Assembly: GCF_001590685.1 (NCBI RefSeq)
Contig: NZ_CP014616.1
Span: 1,983,001 to 2,047,000 of the forward strand
Length of the DNA stretch: 64,000 nucleotides
Direction: 5' to 3'
Source: Sporosarcina psychrophila
GTDB lineage: Bacteria; Bacillota; Bacilli; Bacillales_A; Planococcaceae
The notes below the pieces were generated by a model. It did no database searches. It saw nothing but the letters and a program-made list of their open reading frames with translations, and was not told where the DNA came from. This document shows, one piece after another, positions 8,604 to 18,182 of this stretch. A program made the translations under genes and the position numbers. How positions within the stretch are numbered: position 1 is the first letter of the stretch; each line of letters begins with the position of its first letter.

Positions 8604-9255
8604 TTCGTCTCATCCTCCTTTCAACCGCTTTACCAATCAGTGTTAAAACAATTACCATCAGATAATAGATAACACCCGCGAAGATTAGCGATTCAAAATA
8701 ACGATAAGTATTGCCGCCTACGATATACGATCTTCTCATAATATCTGTTACACCAATGACGGTGACAATCGCAGATTCCTTCGTTAAGGTAATAAATTCA
8801 TTCATCAAAGCAGGTAAGATGTTTTTCAAAGCTTGCGGTAAAACAATATCCATCATCATTTTCTTATAAGGGATGCCGAGGGCCATTGAAGCTTCCAGTT
8901 GCCCTTTATCTACAGCTAAAATACCGGCTCTAATAATTTCAGAAATGTATGCGCCCGAATTAAAACCGAATGCCAAGACAGCTGCAGTATATGCAGTGAC
9001 TTTAATATCGAATAACTGTGGGGTACCATAATAGATTAAAAGAAGTTGGAGAATCAATGGGGTTCCACGGAAAATGGACGTATAGATGTCCGCAAACCAT
9101 TTTAGTCCTTTAAATCTCCCAATTTTACATAACGCTAAAAGAATTCCGATTATAAAACCTATAATTGCTGCAACGCCGACAATTTTCAGAGTGACCCCAA
9201 TTCCTTGTAGAATATAAGGAATTGAGGGGGCAATTTGGGAAAAGTCTAAATTCAT
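8596..9255 (-). CDS. Polar amino acid ABC transporter, permease subunit
   Basis: 219 residues with about five membrane helices, and the EAA loop [30 protein letters not shown] that docks onto the ATPase. Typical HisM/GlnP-type permease with the family N-terminus [15 protein letters not shown] single permease gene implies a homodimeric channel. It lies 30 bases downstream of the binding-protein gene. Confidence 0.93.
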   Translation of the reverse strand: MNLDFSQIAPSIPYILQGIGVTLKIVGVAAIIGFIIGILLALCKIGRFKGLKWFADIYTSIFRGTPLILQLLLIYYGTPQLFDIKVTAYTAAVLAFGFNSGAYISEIIRAGILAVDKGQLEASMALGIPYKKMMMDIVLPQALKNILPALMNEFITLTKESAIVTVIGVTDIMRRSYIVGGNTYRYFESLIFAGVIYYLMVIVLTLIGKAVERRMRRSD

Positions 9256-9285
9256 GGGCTAACATCCCTTTCTTTCCCGAATGAA

Positions 9286-10071
9286 TTAGTTACTGAACCA
9301 TTTCAAAACTAATTTCTCTACATCACCTTTATCCTGTAATTCCTTGAGGACACGGTCAAATTCAGCAGTTAAATCGCTGTCTTTTTGGAAAGCCATTGAT
9401 AAACCTAATTTGTGCTCCTCTGGAAGTTCAAAGCTAGACAGTTCCTTATTTGACTCGATATAGCCATTTGCCACTACATCTGCAATGACGATTGCATCAA
9501 GATGACCAGATTTGATTTCTTGGAAAAGATCCGGAACGCGGTCACGGCTTTCAACAGAGTAACCATATTGTTCTTCAAGTGATTTCGCACCTTTTTCTTG
9601 AACAGATGCCGTTTGAGCACCAATTTTTTTGCCTTTTAGATCTTCCGCGCTATTGATGTTGCTGTCCTTCATCGTAATAACTAGATTTGTAGCTGTAAAA
9701 TAAGCAGTTGAGAAATCAATTACTTTTTTACGTTCTTCATTGTTGCCATCCATACCTGCAACGACCATATCAATGCTTTTTGCTTGGAGCGCGGGAATTA
9801 AACCATTGAAATCCATGTCTTCAATTTCTAATTCATAACCTAGTTCTTTGGCAACCATTTTTGCCAAATCAATATCAAAACCGATGATTTCATCACTTAC
9901 TGCTGTGTCGACATATTCGAATGGGGGATAATCTGCTGAAGTTCCCATTTTAAGTATCTTCGTATCTGATGCACCTGTTTTCTCACCATCTGCTTCATCT
10001 TTGGTTCCACATGCCACAAGTACGCTCATCATTAGAACGAGTAGAAGTGCAATCCCTGACCACTTTTTCAT
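9286..10071 (-). CDS. Polar amino acid ABC transporter, substrate-binding lipoprotein
   Basis: 261 residues. A lipoprotein signal peptide (MKKWSGIALLLVLMMSVLVAC) ends with lipobox LVAC, Cys21. The SBP_bac_3 domain follows: TSADYPPFEYVD and GFDIDLAKMVAKELG near the start, MDFNGLIPALQAKSIDMVVAGM in lobe 1, then a typical C-terminus. It is anchored outside the membrane and delivers a polar amino acid to the permease. The gene starts 17 bases after the aminotransferase stop, suggesting that the imported compound or a derivative is the aminotransferase substrate. Confidence 0.93.
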   Translation of the reverse strand: MKKWSGIALLLVLMMSVLVACGTKDEADGEKTGASDTKILKMGTSADYPPFEYVDTAVSDEIIGFDIDLAKMVAKELGYELEIEDMDFNGLIPALQAKSIDMVVAGMDGNNEERKKVIDFSTAYFTATNLVITMKDSNINSAEDLKGKKIGAQTASVQEKGAKSLEEQYGYSVESRDRVPDLFQEIKSGHLDAIVIADVVANGYIESNKELSSFELPEEHKLGLSMAFQKDSDLTAEFDRVLKELQDKGDVEKLVLKWFSN

Positions 10072-10088
10072 AATAAATCACTCCATTT

Positions 10089-11417
10089 CTAATTTGTTTT
10101 ATTTTCAAATTCCGTTAAAGCTTCATCCAATACAGTCAATCCGTCATCGATCTGCTCTTTTGTTATTGTAAGCGGGGGAATCATTCGAATAACTTCACCA
10201 GAGTTGCCGCACAAGTAGAACAGTACACCTTTGTGGAGACAACCATCCAGGACAGCCATTACTGCTTCGCCGTCAGGTTCACCCGTTTCTGGATTGCCAA
10301 GCTCGATACCAATCATCAAACCAACACCTCTAACGTCATTTATGGTTGGATGTTGTAGTTTCATTTCAAGTAAGCGTTCCACTGCATAGGCGCCCATTGC
10401 TGTTGCGTTTTCCAATAGCTTTTCTTCTTTCAACACTTCAAGAGATGCGAGAGCAGCGGAACAAGCGATAGGATTGCCGCCAAAGGTCGTTCCATGTGTG
10501 CCGAGCGGCCATTGGTCCATTAGTTCTTTCGAGGCAACAGTAGCGCTAAGCGGAAGCCCTGCGGCAATCCCTTTAGCGATCGCCATGATATCCGGTTTGA
10601 CATCGAATGTCTGTGCAGCGAACCAATTGCCTGTGCGGCCGAATCCAGTTTGAACTTCATCGAAAATAAGTAGAATGCCATGGCGGTCACAAATTTCCCG
10701 AACTTTTTTCAGCCAAGCTTTTGGTGGAATGATGTATCCACCTTCGCCGAGAATCGGTTCGATAATCATACAAGCGACTTCTTCCGGATCTACTTGGTGG
10801 TTGAATAGTTTTTTCGCATCTTGCTCAAGTTTTTCAGGGAAGAAGACGTCAGGATCTGCTCCTTCAGGAAGGTATTCAGGCAGTGCATATGGCAACTGAT
10901 AGGAAAGCCATGTGGGCTGCAAATGTTTCCGGTATTTACTTTTCGATGTTGTCACACTTAATGCGCCCATTGAACGTCCATGGAAACAGCCAGTGAAAGA
11001 AACGATATAAGGTCTTCTTGACGTATATTTTGCAAGTTTTAACGCACCTTCAATTGCTTCAGTGCCACTGTTCGCGAAAAAGAAGTTATCGAGTTTTGGT
11101 GGTAAAATCGTTTGCAGTTCGGCTGCAAGTTTTAAGATGGATTCGTAGATGATAACACCTGATGGACCATGAATAAGGTGGTCTGCACTATCTTTGATCG
11201 CCTGTACGACTTTAGGGTGCCGATGTCCTACGTTCTCGACAGCAATGCCAGAAGTGAAATCTAGGTACCTCTTACCATCAGCGCCGTAATAATAACATCC
11301 TTCTGCTTTTACAACAGGTAAGTTCGGGTGATCTTTTGCCATACTTGGTGCGAGAAAGTTTCCAATGTTGTCGACCATATGAAGCCAGTCTTGTTGTTCT
11401 CCTAATTTTTGCTGCAC
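10089..11417 (-). CDS. Class-III pyridoxal-phosphate aminotransferase (GabT-like)
   Basis: 442 residues, normal length for class [28 protein letters not shown] binds the PLP phosphate; [13 protein letters not shown] contains the aspartate contacting the pyridine nitrogen; [14 protein letters not shown] carries the Schiff-base lysine. Closest in character to 4-aminobutyrate/acetylornithine-type omega-aminotransferases. Located between its regulator (11 bases upstream) and an amino acid importer. It probably transaminates the imported amino acid or the amine released by the divergent M20D hydrolase. Exact substrate cannot be told. Confidence 0.88.
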   Translation of the reverse strand: MQQKLGEQQDWLHMVDNIGNFLAPSMAKDHPNLPVVKAEGCYYYGADGKRYLDFTSGIAVENVGHRHPKVVQAIKDSADHLIHGPSGVIIYESILKLAAELQTILPPKLDNFFFANSGTEAIEGALKLAKYTSRRPYIVSFTGCFHGRSMGALSVTTSKSKYRKHLQPTWLSYQLPYALPEYLPEGADPDVFFPEKLEQDAKKLFNHQVDPEEVACMIIEPILGEGGYIIPPKAWLKKVREICDRHGILLIFDEVQTGFGRTGNWFAAQTFDVKPDIMAIAKGIAAGLPLSATVASKELMDQWPLGTHGTTFGGNPIACSAALASLEVLKEEKLLENATAMGAYAVERLLEMKLQHPTINDVRGVGLMIGIELGNPETGEPDGEAVMAVLDGCLHKGVLFYLCGNSGEVIRMIPPLTITKEQIDDGLTVLDEALTEFENKTN

Positions 11418-11428
11418 AGTAAATCCTC

Positions 11429-12793
11429 CTACTCAATATCGGTATATTTTTTCAGTTTGCGAACGACAGAAGGTTGGCTTATTCCAAGGAACTTAGCGAT
11501 TTCAGTCGTTGTACGATAGCGCTCCTGCGCATCCCTTAACACTTTCATTTCAACATCATCTAAAATACTTGGTAGTGTTCGTCCTTCAAGATGAATAATA
11601 GACAAGTCATCGTCTGTTTTTTTACGGTATTCTGGAGGCAAGTCTTTTGCCGTGATAATAGGGGAAGTACTTTGGACAACCAACCGTTCGATAACATTTT
11701 TGAGTTCGCTATGGTTTCCATGCCAATCAAGAAGTAGTAACTGGTTAAAGACATCATCTGAGAGCTTCTTTGTAGTAGTGTGTGCAATTGAAAACTGACT
11801 TAAATAGATGGAAATCAAAGCACTCAAATCTTCTTTACGTTCACGAAGCGGTTTTAAATGAATTGGAACAATATGGAGCATGTAATACAAATCTTGATGG
11901 AACTTTTTAACAGCAATTGATTCTGTCAATGCATTTTCAGCTGAGCTAATTAGCCTCACATCAAGTGGAGAAAATGTAGTTGCATTTATAGGGGTAAATC
12001 TACGTTCTTTCAGTACATTGGCAACTTTTCCTTGAAGATGAACCGAAAGTTTATCGATTCCCTTTAAATAGAGGGTTCCTTCATGGGCTAACGTCAACAG
12101 ACCCGTTACCCTTTGCTCGAACTCTCCACCGAACAGTTCACGTTCAAACATCGCTTCCGGCATTGTTTCGCAGTCAATTTCAATGAAAGGTCCATTTTTT
12201 CGCTTACTTTCGTTATGAATGAACTTTGCCATTGTTGTTTTCCCAGTTCCTTGTTCTCCATAAAAGATGACAGAAACATCGAGTGCGGCCGCATTCCTAG
12301 CGGTTTCATAAGCAATTCGTGTCGTCCTGTTTTCCATCGTCAATCCATCGATTGTAAGATTCTCTTTTCGGAGTAGCGAGAGTTCCTCTTTTGCCAGGGA
12401 CATTTCATTTTCAAGTTCTTTCATATATTCCTGAATGACGAGAAGTTCGGCTACTTCATAGGAATAACTAAGGACAAATTCAACTTCGCCTGACTCATTA
12501 AAGAATGGCACGCCTGTAATAAGTGCTTTTCGTCCAGAAGGGGTAGCTTGTATGACAACTACCTTCTTTTTTTGTAGAAGGACGAGTGGAGTAATAGCTG
12601 GAGAGAAAATACCCCTTTTTTCTAAATCATATACGGATTTTCCGAGGAGATCCTCAGCACGTATCCCGTAATAGCGTCCACTAATTTGTGAAGCTTTTAC
12701 GATAATACCTGCGTGATTAGTAACAATGATATCTTCATCATACGAATCAATAATTTCTTCTTTTGAATTTGGATGTAAGAAAAATCCTGTCAT
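11429..12793 (-). CDS. PAS-AAA+-HTH regulator lacking the GAFTGA loop (TyrR/NtrC-like)
   Basis: 454 residues from ATG 12793, preferred because AAAGGTGG sits 5 bases before it; a GTG/ATG further upstream would add 11 residues without a better site. Order: PAS-like domain (about 10-120), linker coil (about 121-150), AAA+ domain with Walker A GEQGTGKT (179-186), Fis-type HTH at the end ([21 protein letters not shown]). In sigma-54 activators a GAFTGA loop follows ELFG; here [17 protein letters not shown] replaces it with a shortened, unrelated loop. Walker B is LYLKGI instead of LFLDEI, so the catalytic acid residues are gone. Like E. coli TyrR it should work with the housekeeping sigma factor. 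First gene of the operon, divergent from the M20D gene. Confidence 0.85.
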   Translation of the reverse strand: MTGFFLHPNSKEEIIDSYDEDIIVTNHAGIIVKASQISGRYYGIRAEDLLGKSVYDLEKRGIFSPAITPLVLLQKKKVVVIQATPSGRKALITGVPFFNESGEVEFVLSYSYEVAELLVIQEYMKELENEMSLAKEELSLLRKENLTIDGLTMENRTTRIAYETARNAAALDVSVIFYGEQGTGKTTMAKFIHNESKRKNGPFIEIDCETMPEAMFERELFGGEFEQRVTGLLTLAHEGTLYLKGIDKLSVHLQGKVANVLKERRFTPINATTFSPLDVRLISSAENALTESIAVKKFHQDLYYMLHIVPIHLKPLRERKEDLSALISIYLSQFSIAHTTTKKLSDDVFNQLLLLDWHGNHSELKNVIERLVVQSTSPIITAKDLPPEYRKKTDDDLSIIHLEGRTLPSILDDVEMKVLRDAQERYRTTTEIAKFLGISQPSVVRKLKKYTDIE

Positions 12794-12946
12794 ACGACCA
12801 CCTTTCCTAGAGGTAACAGTATTCAATAATGAATAATTATTTGTTTGTAAATAAAATATACGTTATTATTGGAAGATTAGCAATATATTTTTAACTCATT
12901 GGTGAATGTACTAGATACTTGTATTGGCGATGTCGAAAATTATAAC

Positions 12947-12962
12947 ATGCATTCAAATGCAT
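12947..12962. promoter_or_regulatory. Perfect 16-base palindrome between the divergent units
   Basis: ATGCATTCAAATGCAT is perfectly palindromic except for its CA centre and lies in the 297-base gap between the regulator and the M20D gene. It is the best visible candidate operator for the regulator encoded next to it. Binding is inference. Confidence 0.35.
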
Positions 12963-13090
12963 TTACAAGTATAATTATACAAATAGGAGATATAAGTACT
13001 GAGAAGTTCCTTTTTTCGCTTATCTATGATTAGATACAGGTCAAGTGACTCGTTTATTATTCAGAAATGAATTGAAGGAAAGGGGATTAG

Positions 13091-14269
13091 ATGATGTTAA
13101 AAGAAATACTAATCAATAGTATAGAGGAATCTATTGAAGAAATGATTCAGGTGCGTCGTCATTTACATATGCACCCAGAATTATCACATCAGGAAATTGA
13201 AACACCAGCCTTCATCGCCAACTACTTGGATGACTTAGGAATCGAAGTGCGCCGGGGAGTTGGGGGGAGAGGTGTGGTAGGAATAATACGCGGAGGAAAG
13301 TCGGGGAAAACGATTGCTTTCCGAGCTGATTTCGATGCATTGCCAATCCAGGATGCAAAGGATATCCCGTACCAGTCAACCGTACCGGGCGTTATGCATG
13401 CCTGTGGACACGATGGTCATACTGCAGCATTATTAGGCTTTGCAAAAGCGGTAAATGCAGTGAAAGATCAATTGCAAGGAACCATTATCCTCATTCACCA
13501 GTTCGGGGAGGAATTGCCGCCAGGTGGGGCGAGAGCCATGATTGCGGATGGTTGTTTAGATGGAGTGGATGCGATTTACGGTGCCCATCTTCAGTCTACT
13601 ATGGATTCAGGTCATGTTTATGTACGTGACGGTTATTTACAAGCTGGTGAAGATACCGTCAAGATTATTGTAAATGGTTCTGGAGCACATGGGGCAGAAC
13701 CACAAAAAGGAGCAGATCCAATTTTAGCAGCCAGTCACATCATGGTTGCACTTCAATCCATTGTGAGCCGGAATACAGATCCAATGAAAGAGCTTGTTAT
13801 TTCAATTGGGAAGTTTCATGCTGGGGATGCAGATAATGTCATTCCAGAAAAAGCAGTGATGGAAGGGACGATTCGTGTTTTTGATGAAGAGTTGCGTACG
13901 TTGGCCGGCGAACGTCTGACGGATCTTGCACGTTCTGTGGGTCGCGGACTTGGTTGTGAGGTGGAAGTGCAAATTGAAAGAGGGTACGATGCACTTTGGA
14001 ATCATGCCGAGCAGGTGGACATCGTTCGAAAAGCAGCTTCGGATACATTTGGTAGTGATGCTGTAATTGAAACACAACCGATTATGCCAGTCGAGGACTT
14101 TTCCTATTACCTGCAACAAGTTCCAGGTGCCTATTTTTTTGTCGGTGCAAAAATGGAGGATACTAAAAAGGTGTTCCCACATCACCATGAAAAATTTGAT
14201 TTTCATGAGCCGGCATTGGAAATGATTACTAAGACATTTGCAGGGATTTTGCTTGATTATCAAAAATAG
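13091..14269 (+). CDS. M20D family amidohydrolase (N-acyl-amino acid / hippurate hydrolase type)
   Basis: 392 residues. RRHLHMHPELSHQE near residue 20, FRADFDALPI, MHACGHDGHTAALLG (di-metal ligands C and H), GEELPPGGA, the dimerisation-domain motif GAHGAEPQKGADPI and the C-terminal VEDFSYYLQQVPGAYFFVGA are all present. The family removes an acyl group from N-acyl amino acids in the cytoplasm using Mn or Zn. Two adjacent ATG codons follow AAAGGGGA; the second (13094) has better spacing. Transcribed away from the regulator/aminotransferase/importer operon, so the likely pathway is import, deacylation, then transamination. Acyl and amino acid specificity unknown. Confidence 0.92.
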   Translation: MMLKEILINSIEESIEEMIQVRRHLHMHPELSHQEIETPAFIANYLDDLGIEVRRGVGGRGVVGIIRGGKSGKTIAFRADFDALPIQDAKDIPYQSTVPGVMHACGHDGHTAALLGFAKAVNAVKDQLQGTIILIHQFGEELPPGGARAMIADGCLDGVDAIYGAHLQSTMDSGHVYVRDGYLQAGEDTVKIIVNGSGAHGAEPQKGADPILAASHIMVALQSIVSRNTDPMKELVISIGKFHAGDADNVIPEKAVMEGTIRVFDEELRTLAGERLTDLARSVGRGLGCEVEVQIERGYDALWNHAEQVDIVRKAASDTFGSDAVIETQPIMPVEDFSYYLQQVPGAYFFVGAKMEDTKKVFPHHHEKFDFHEPALEMITKTFAGILLDYQK

Positions 14270-14287
14270 TGAGGGCGTATCAGTTGG

Positions 14288-14380
14288 ATGCAAGACCCAT
14301 TTGAGGTAATCCGCAATTCCATGCTGGTTATGCAGTTCATTCAACAAGTTGGTTGCGGAATAGAGAACACAAAAAACTAA
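14288..14380 (+). CDS. Possible 30-residue ORF between the M20D and VOC genes
   Basis: An ATG-initiated frame (MQDPFEVIRNSMLVMQF...) fills most of the gap and sits 10-11 bases behind GAGGGCG. No domain is recognised. It may be the decayed end of a former gene or chance. Confidence 0.18.
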   Translation: MQDPFEVIRNSMLVMQFIQQVGCGIENTKN

Positions 14381-14399
14381 AAAAAGGGATTGTATAGCA

Positions 14400-15110
14400 A
14401 TGGAAATCAAAACGGTTGTTTTGTTTACAAAAGATTTAGTACAAATGAAAAATTTCTATATTAATATACTAGGTTTTTCTTTACTGAATGAAGATAAGAA
14501 TAGCTTCCGAATCACTATTGGTACAAGCGAATTAGAGTTTTCCTCAAAAGTAGTAGAAGGCAATCCCTATTACCACTTTGCATTTAACATACCAGCTAAC
14601 AAATTTTTTGAAGCAAAATTATGGACGAAAGAAAGAGTGAGTCTATTAGTTGAAGAGGGGAAAGATGAAGTTGAATTTGTTCATTTACCAGCTCATGCGT
14701 TGTACTTCTATGACCCAGCCGGTAATATAGTAGAGTTTATTTCGAGACAGTCAGTATCCAAAGATAGTAAGGAAGCATTTTCGATTAAAAGTATTTTAAA
14801 TATTAGTGAAATCAGTATGACTGTAGATGATGCTATAAGTGTGGGCGAAAAACTTTCCGTTATTGGTGTGACTGAACGTGACAATAATGCAATAAGTACA
14901 AACATGCTTAATTTTTTGGGTGAAAGAAAGAATGGGGTATTCATTTTATTAACTCAACCAGGAAGGAAGTGGTTATTTTCTGATAAAAAAGCTGCCATCT
15001 ATCCTCTTGAGATAACATTAACGGATAATAATAAAATAGTAATCAAGCCTGATAATGAAGTACAAACATTTCCGATTAAGCATGAAAAATCGTCAATAGA
15101 GTTGAAATAA
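14400..15110 (+). CDS. VOC superfamily protein (glyoxalase/bleomycin-resistance fold)
   Basis: 236 residues. Residues about 1-118 form a VOC module: VVLFTKDLVQMKNFYINILGFSLL at the start, and ALYFYDPAGNIVEFI with the usual metal-ligand glutamate near 115. The C-terminal half (about 125-236) looks like a degenerate second module. VOC proteins include dioxygenases, lyases and resistance proteins; nothing here narrows the reaction. An AAAAAGGGATTG ribosome site precedes the ATG. Apparently a single-gene unit. Confidence 0.8.
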   Translation: MEIKTVVLFTKDLVQMKNFYINILGFSLLNEDKNSFRITIGTSELEFSSKVVEGNPYYHFAFNIPANKFFEAKLWTKERVSLLVEEGKDEVEFVHLPAHALYFYDPAGNIVEFISRQSVSKDSKEAFSIKSILNISEISMTVDDAISVGEKLSVIGVTERDNNAISTNMLNFLGERKNGVFILLTQPGRKWLFSDKKAAIYPLEITLTDNNKIVIKPDNEVQTFPIKHEKSSIELK

Positions 15111-15237
15111 AGAATTCTTTTTAATCATATATACGTTTTGGAACTTTGGAGCTGTCTACGCCCACATCGTAATTAAATAAGCTGCCAATCATGTTATTAA
15201 CTGGTTACTTTTGGTTAATCAACAGGTGTGATTTAAA

Positions 15238-15632
15238 TTAAGAATAGGGAAGTTCTTGATTTTCCAAATATGCGTTTAGATTTGCCAATGAATAGGCGAA
15301 TCCTTCTTGGTTAAATTCTACTCTTGTTCCGTCAGGTTCAGAGCTTAATTCAATCGAAAAAAGTATTTGATTTGAATCCCAGTAATACGAAAATTTTTGA
15401 TTTTGCACGACTTCTTTAATCGTAAATTTCATTGTCATGCTCTCTTCTTTTTTAAGATCATTGTATGAACTTGGCATCAATGTGAAAGTGGCTTGCTCTC
15501 CAGCCTTAAAAATGGGTATGTTCCACTTGGAACCTGGAGCATACCAAATTGAAAAAACTTCATCATTGGCAATGGCATTCCAAACTGTTTCTAAATCTTT
15601 TTGATTAATATGGACTTACTGTTAGTCTTCAA
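15238..15632 (-). pseudogene. SRPBCC (AHSA1-like) gene with a one-base frameshift near its start
   Basis: A CGGAGG ribosome site (complement of 15641-15646) lies 8 bases before a TTG at 15632 that opens MKTNSK and then stops. Shifting by one base at about 15615-15620 gives a continuous frame to 15238 reading VHINQKDLETVWNAIANDE, VFSIWYAPGSKWNIPIFKAGE and onward to GTRVEFNQEGFAYSLANLNAYL, a typical SRPBCC ligand-binding domain of about 130 residues. The only in-frame start after the shift is the TTG at 15480, which would delete the first third. One missing base (mutation or sequencing error) explains the pattern. Confidence 0.75.
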
Positions 15633-15714
15633 TATAACAACCTCCGATACATAGTCTCTCAAGTATAAAAAAGGAATGATGGAAACACAAACATATGTCG
15701 ATGGTCAGATGATC

Positions 15715-15831
15715 TAACAAAAGATATGATGACTCATGAAAGTAATTGGACAGTAATGGATAATGAAGAGTCGCTTGCAGTCTATGATAATCAAACGTTA
15801 CAGGTGGCATTCGCTTGTAATCCGAAGAAAT
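15715..15831 (+). pseudogene. C-terminal fragment of an unidentified protein
   Basis: An open frame reads protein-like sequence (SDDLTKDMMTHESNWTVMDN... to a TAG at about 15831) with no start codon in a plausible position and no ribosome site before the internal ATG pair at about 15734. Probably the tail of a lost gene. Function not recognised. Confidence 0.3.
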
Positions 15832-15889
15832 AGTTACTAAGCCGAGCTGTAGTATCGCCCTTGGTGACGGTAAATACTTTTAATTTTGA

Positions 15890-15930
15890 ATAAAAACAAG
15901 AGCCTTCTGGAAAGTATCCCGGAAGGCTCT
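15890..15930 (-). terminator. Terminator of the MFS gene
   Basis: AGAGCCTTCTGG pairs with CCGGAAGGCTCT (one mismatch), followed on the minus strand by TTGTTTTTATT. Confidence 0.8.
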
Positions 15931-15963
15931 AACGCATTTTTCATTCAAGTAGGTAAGATGAGA

Positions 15964-17223
15964 TTAATTCCATAACCCTGCTTTTTCAAGTTTCTTTTTA
16001 CCTCTAAACGCTAAGATGATAAAGACTATATTGAAAACAAGCATTGCAACGATTGTATAAAGTACTAATGTGTAAGTACCAGTTAATTCAAATACAAACC
16101 CATATCCAGGTAAAGCTACGATACCCGCAACAGCTAGTCCTAATGCAGCAGTAGAATAAATTTGACTGAATTCTTTATTGCCGAAAAGGGAAGTTGTAAG
16201 AATAGGTCCGAGTGTTCCAACCGATGCAGATACAACACCGAAAATCCCGATTGCAATCATAAAAATTGTTGAGTTATCTGCAATCGTAAGCAACATTCCG
16301 ATTGAAACCAATCCCGTAATCATTGAGAAGATGGCTGTATTTCGTGCGCCAATCTTGTCGCTTAAGAAACCAAAAACGATAGATCCAACTAGCATACCAA
16401 TCATCCAAATACCTAATGCATTACCGGCGAATTGAACGGAGTAACCAAGACCCATTGCGAATGTGGGAATATGTTGACCAAAGCTAGCAATTGCTGTTAT
16501 GAAGAAGAAAAAGATAAATAATGCATAAAATGCAGTAGATTTTCTTGCTACAGCAGCAATTACACCTTTATTAGGCTCAACTATAGTTTCACTTGCACCT
16601 TTTTTAATTTCGTCCATGCCAATTGGTAGCAGACCTTTTTGTTGAGGTGCCATTCTGATTGTTAAAATAATAATGGGAATAACGATTGCCATTACGACAA
16701 GTCCTAATGTAATGTAAGCGGATCTCCAACCGTTGTTAGCAATAAGGTTTCCAACGATAGGTGAGATGATAGCGCCACCTATTCCAACAAATGCCATCAT
16801 GGCCCCCATTGCTAATCCATTATGTTTTTTAAACCAGTTATTTATCAATACTGGCCCAGCCATTGTTGCAACGAAAACCGAACCAATTGCCATTGGAATA
16901 GCGAATAAATACCATCCCCACACTGAATCCATTAAGCCAAACATAGCAAAAGAACCAGCTTGTAAAATTACACCGACAATAAGTAGTAATCTGATGTCAT
17001 ATTTCGCCATCATCTTACCGGCAATCGGTAAAAATAGCATTGTAGCAATTGAAGAAACACTAAAGTATAATGTCAAACTACCCATACCAATTCCTAAGTC
17101 CTGAGAAACGGGTGTTAAAAATAATGCACCTGAGCTATTAATTCCACCTCGTGTAAATGCCGCCATAAGTGACACACCGATGAGTAACCACCAGCCAAAG
17201 TGAATTTTTTTCTTGTTATTCAT
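15964..17223 (-). CDS. MFS transporter, monocarboxylate/oxalate (OxlT-like) type
   Basis: 419 residues with 12 predicted membrane helices in two bundles and a cytoplasmic loop at about 195-225. The N-terminus HFGWWLLIGVSLMAAFTRGG, then LTLYFSVSSIATMLFLPIAGKMMAKYDIRLL and WFKKHNGLAMGAMMAFVGIGGAI match the MFS subgroup containing OxlT and monocarboxylate carriers. It carries a small organic anion across the cytoplasmic membrane; substrate unknown. Single-gene unit with its own promoter (17317-17345) and terminator. Confidence 0.88.
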   Translation of the reverse strand: MNNKKKIHFGWWLLIGVSLMAAFTRGGINSSGALFLTPVSQDLGIGMGSLTLYFSVSSIATMLFLPIAGKMMAKYDIRLLLIVGVILQAGSFAMFGLMDSVWGWYLFAIPMAIGSVFVATMAGPVLINNWFKKHNGLAMGAMMAFVGIGGAIISPIVGNLIANNGWRSAYITLGLVVMAIVIPIIILTIRMAPQQKGLLPIGMDEIKKGASETIVEPNKGVIAAVARKSTAFYALFIFFFFITAIASFGQHIPTFAMGLGYSVQFAGNALGIWMIGMLVGSIVFGFLSDKIGARNTAIFSMITGLVSIGMLLTIADNSTIFMIAIGIFGVVSASVGTLGPILTTSLFGNKEFSQIYSTAALGLAVAGIVALPGYGFVFELTGTYTLVLYTIVAMLVFNIVFIILAFRGKKKLEKAGLWN

Positions 17224-17316
17224 TAAGTTAAACCATCCTTTTTTCTTGTACTTTGATCGTTCCGTATATCGAAATGTTCATTACCTTTTTCCACGATAAT
17301 ACTTACAGCCATATTA

Positions 17317-17345
17317 ATTTAACATTAAACTATCTTATGTGTCAA
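17317..17345 (-). promoter_or_regulatory. Sigma-A promoter of the MFS gene
   Basis: On the minus strand TTGACA (complement of 17340-17345), a 17-base spacer and TTAAAT (complement of 17317-17322) give a good housekeeping promoter about 95 bases before the start codon. Confidence 0.6.
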
Positions 17346-18105
17346 TAAGGTGAATTTTTTTAGTTGGTTAGATTTGAACGCAAAAAATTCTAAATAGTAA
17401 TGTTGAAATAAAGAAATCCATTGGATTGATATGGCACTAGGGGATGCATTATGCCTAATTAGATCAGCTTCTGCGGCGTCATCACTCAGTAAATATTGCA
17501 ATCCCTCAGTTCAATATTACATGTGTAGATTGGCCAAAGTTAACCAGTAAATGACTGCTTACTCCTTCTTTATAGCATTACTTTTTCGAATGTAAGGCAG
17601 TTACACTTGCAACCTTTCTTGAAAAATAGTTGCATTTTTTACTTGAACAATATAGACACGCGGTAAAGGTGTTGTGATCGTTTCGTCCAAAGCGAGCAAG
17701 AAATGTTCAAGTGAAAATGTAGACTTTTATGCATTTCTTACAAGTGCTTTATGTAAGAATGTAGTTAATCAACAGATGTGGTTCAATCTGTATGTACATT
17801 CGTAACGCGATCATTCCGCGTCTACTTTCACCTTGTGCATTTACCAAGTAGATCTGTATTAAATTTGGGGAATATCCGAACTTGGGTAACAGATGAATCC
17901 TTTTCCATTTATGAGTAGCATCCTTTCACTGAATAACATTTGTACATAAACCTAAAACATGAATTTGCTATTATCAATGAAAATGGAGACACTAGTACTT
18001 GTAACATATAGTGGAATACCGATTTACGTTGTGGGCTAACCGAACAAGCGGTGTAGACACAGTGATGCATTGGGTAAAGAGGACATGGTTTTGAATGAAT
18101 AGCTA
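17346..18105. other. Gene-free stretch
   Basis: About 760 bases with no convincing frame on either strand. It contains fragments of dispersed repeats (a CACTAGGGGATGC block near 17440 and a GTTAATCAACAGATGTG block near 17763 that recurs at about 15215). Likely decayed DNA. Confidence 0.5.
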
Positions 18106-18153
18106 AAAAGCACTAAGCACGGAATCTGAATTGATTCCGTGCTTAGTGCTTTT
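18106..18153 (-). terminator. Strong terminator of the DUF2157/GDYXXLXY operon
   Basis: A perfect 21-base inverted repeat (arms 18106-18126 and 18133-18153, TGAATT loop) with A/T runs on both sides; works on either strand. Confidence 0.85.
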
Positions 18154-18182
18154 ATTGTGAATTTAAAGAAGGCGCGTATGCA

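Noticed and set aside
13802..14410. 202-codon minus-strand frame over the M20D gene
   Set aside because: Lies opposite a clearly conserved M20D domain; low-quality sequence rich in His and Cys, no ribosome site.
16178..17104. Two plus-strand frames opposite the MFS gene
   Set aside because: Antisense shadows of membrane helices; Ile/Pro/Ala-rich, no start signals.
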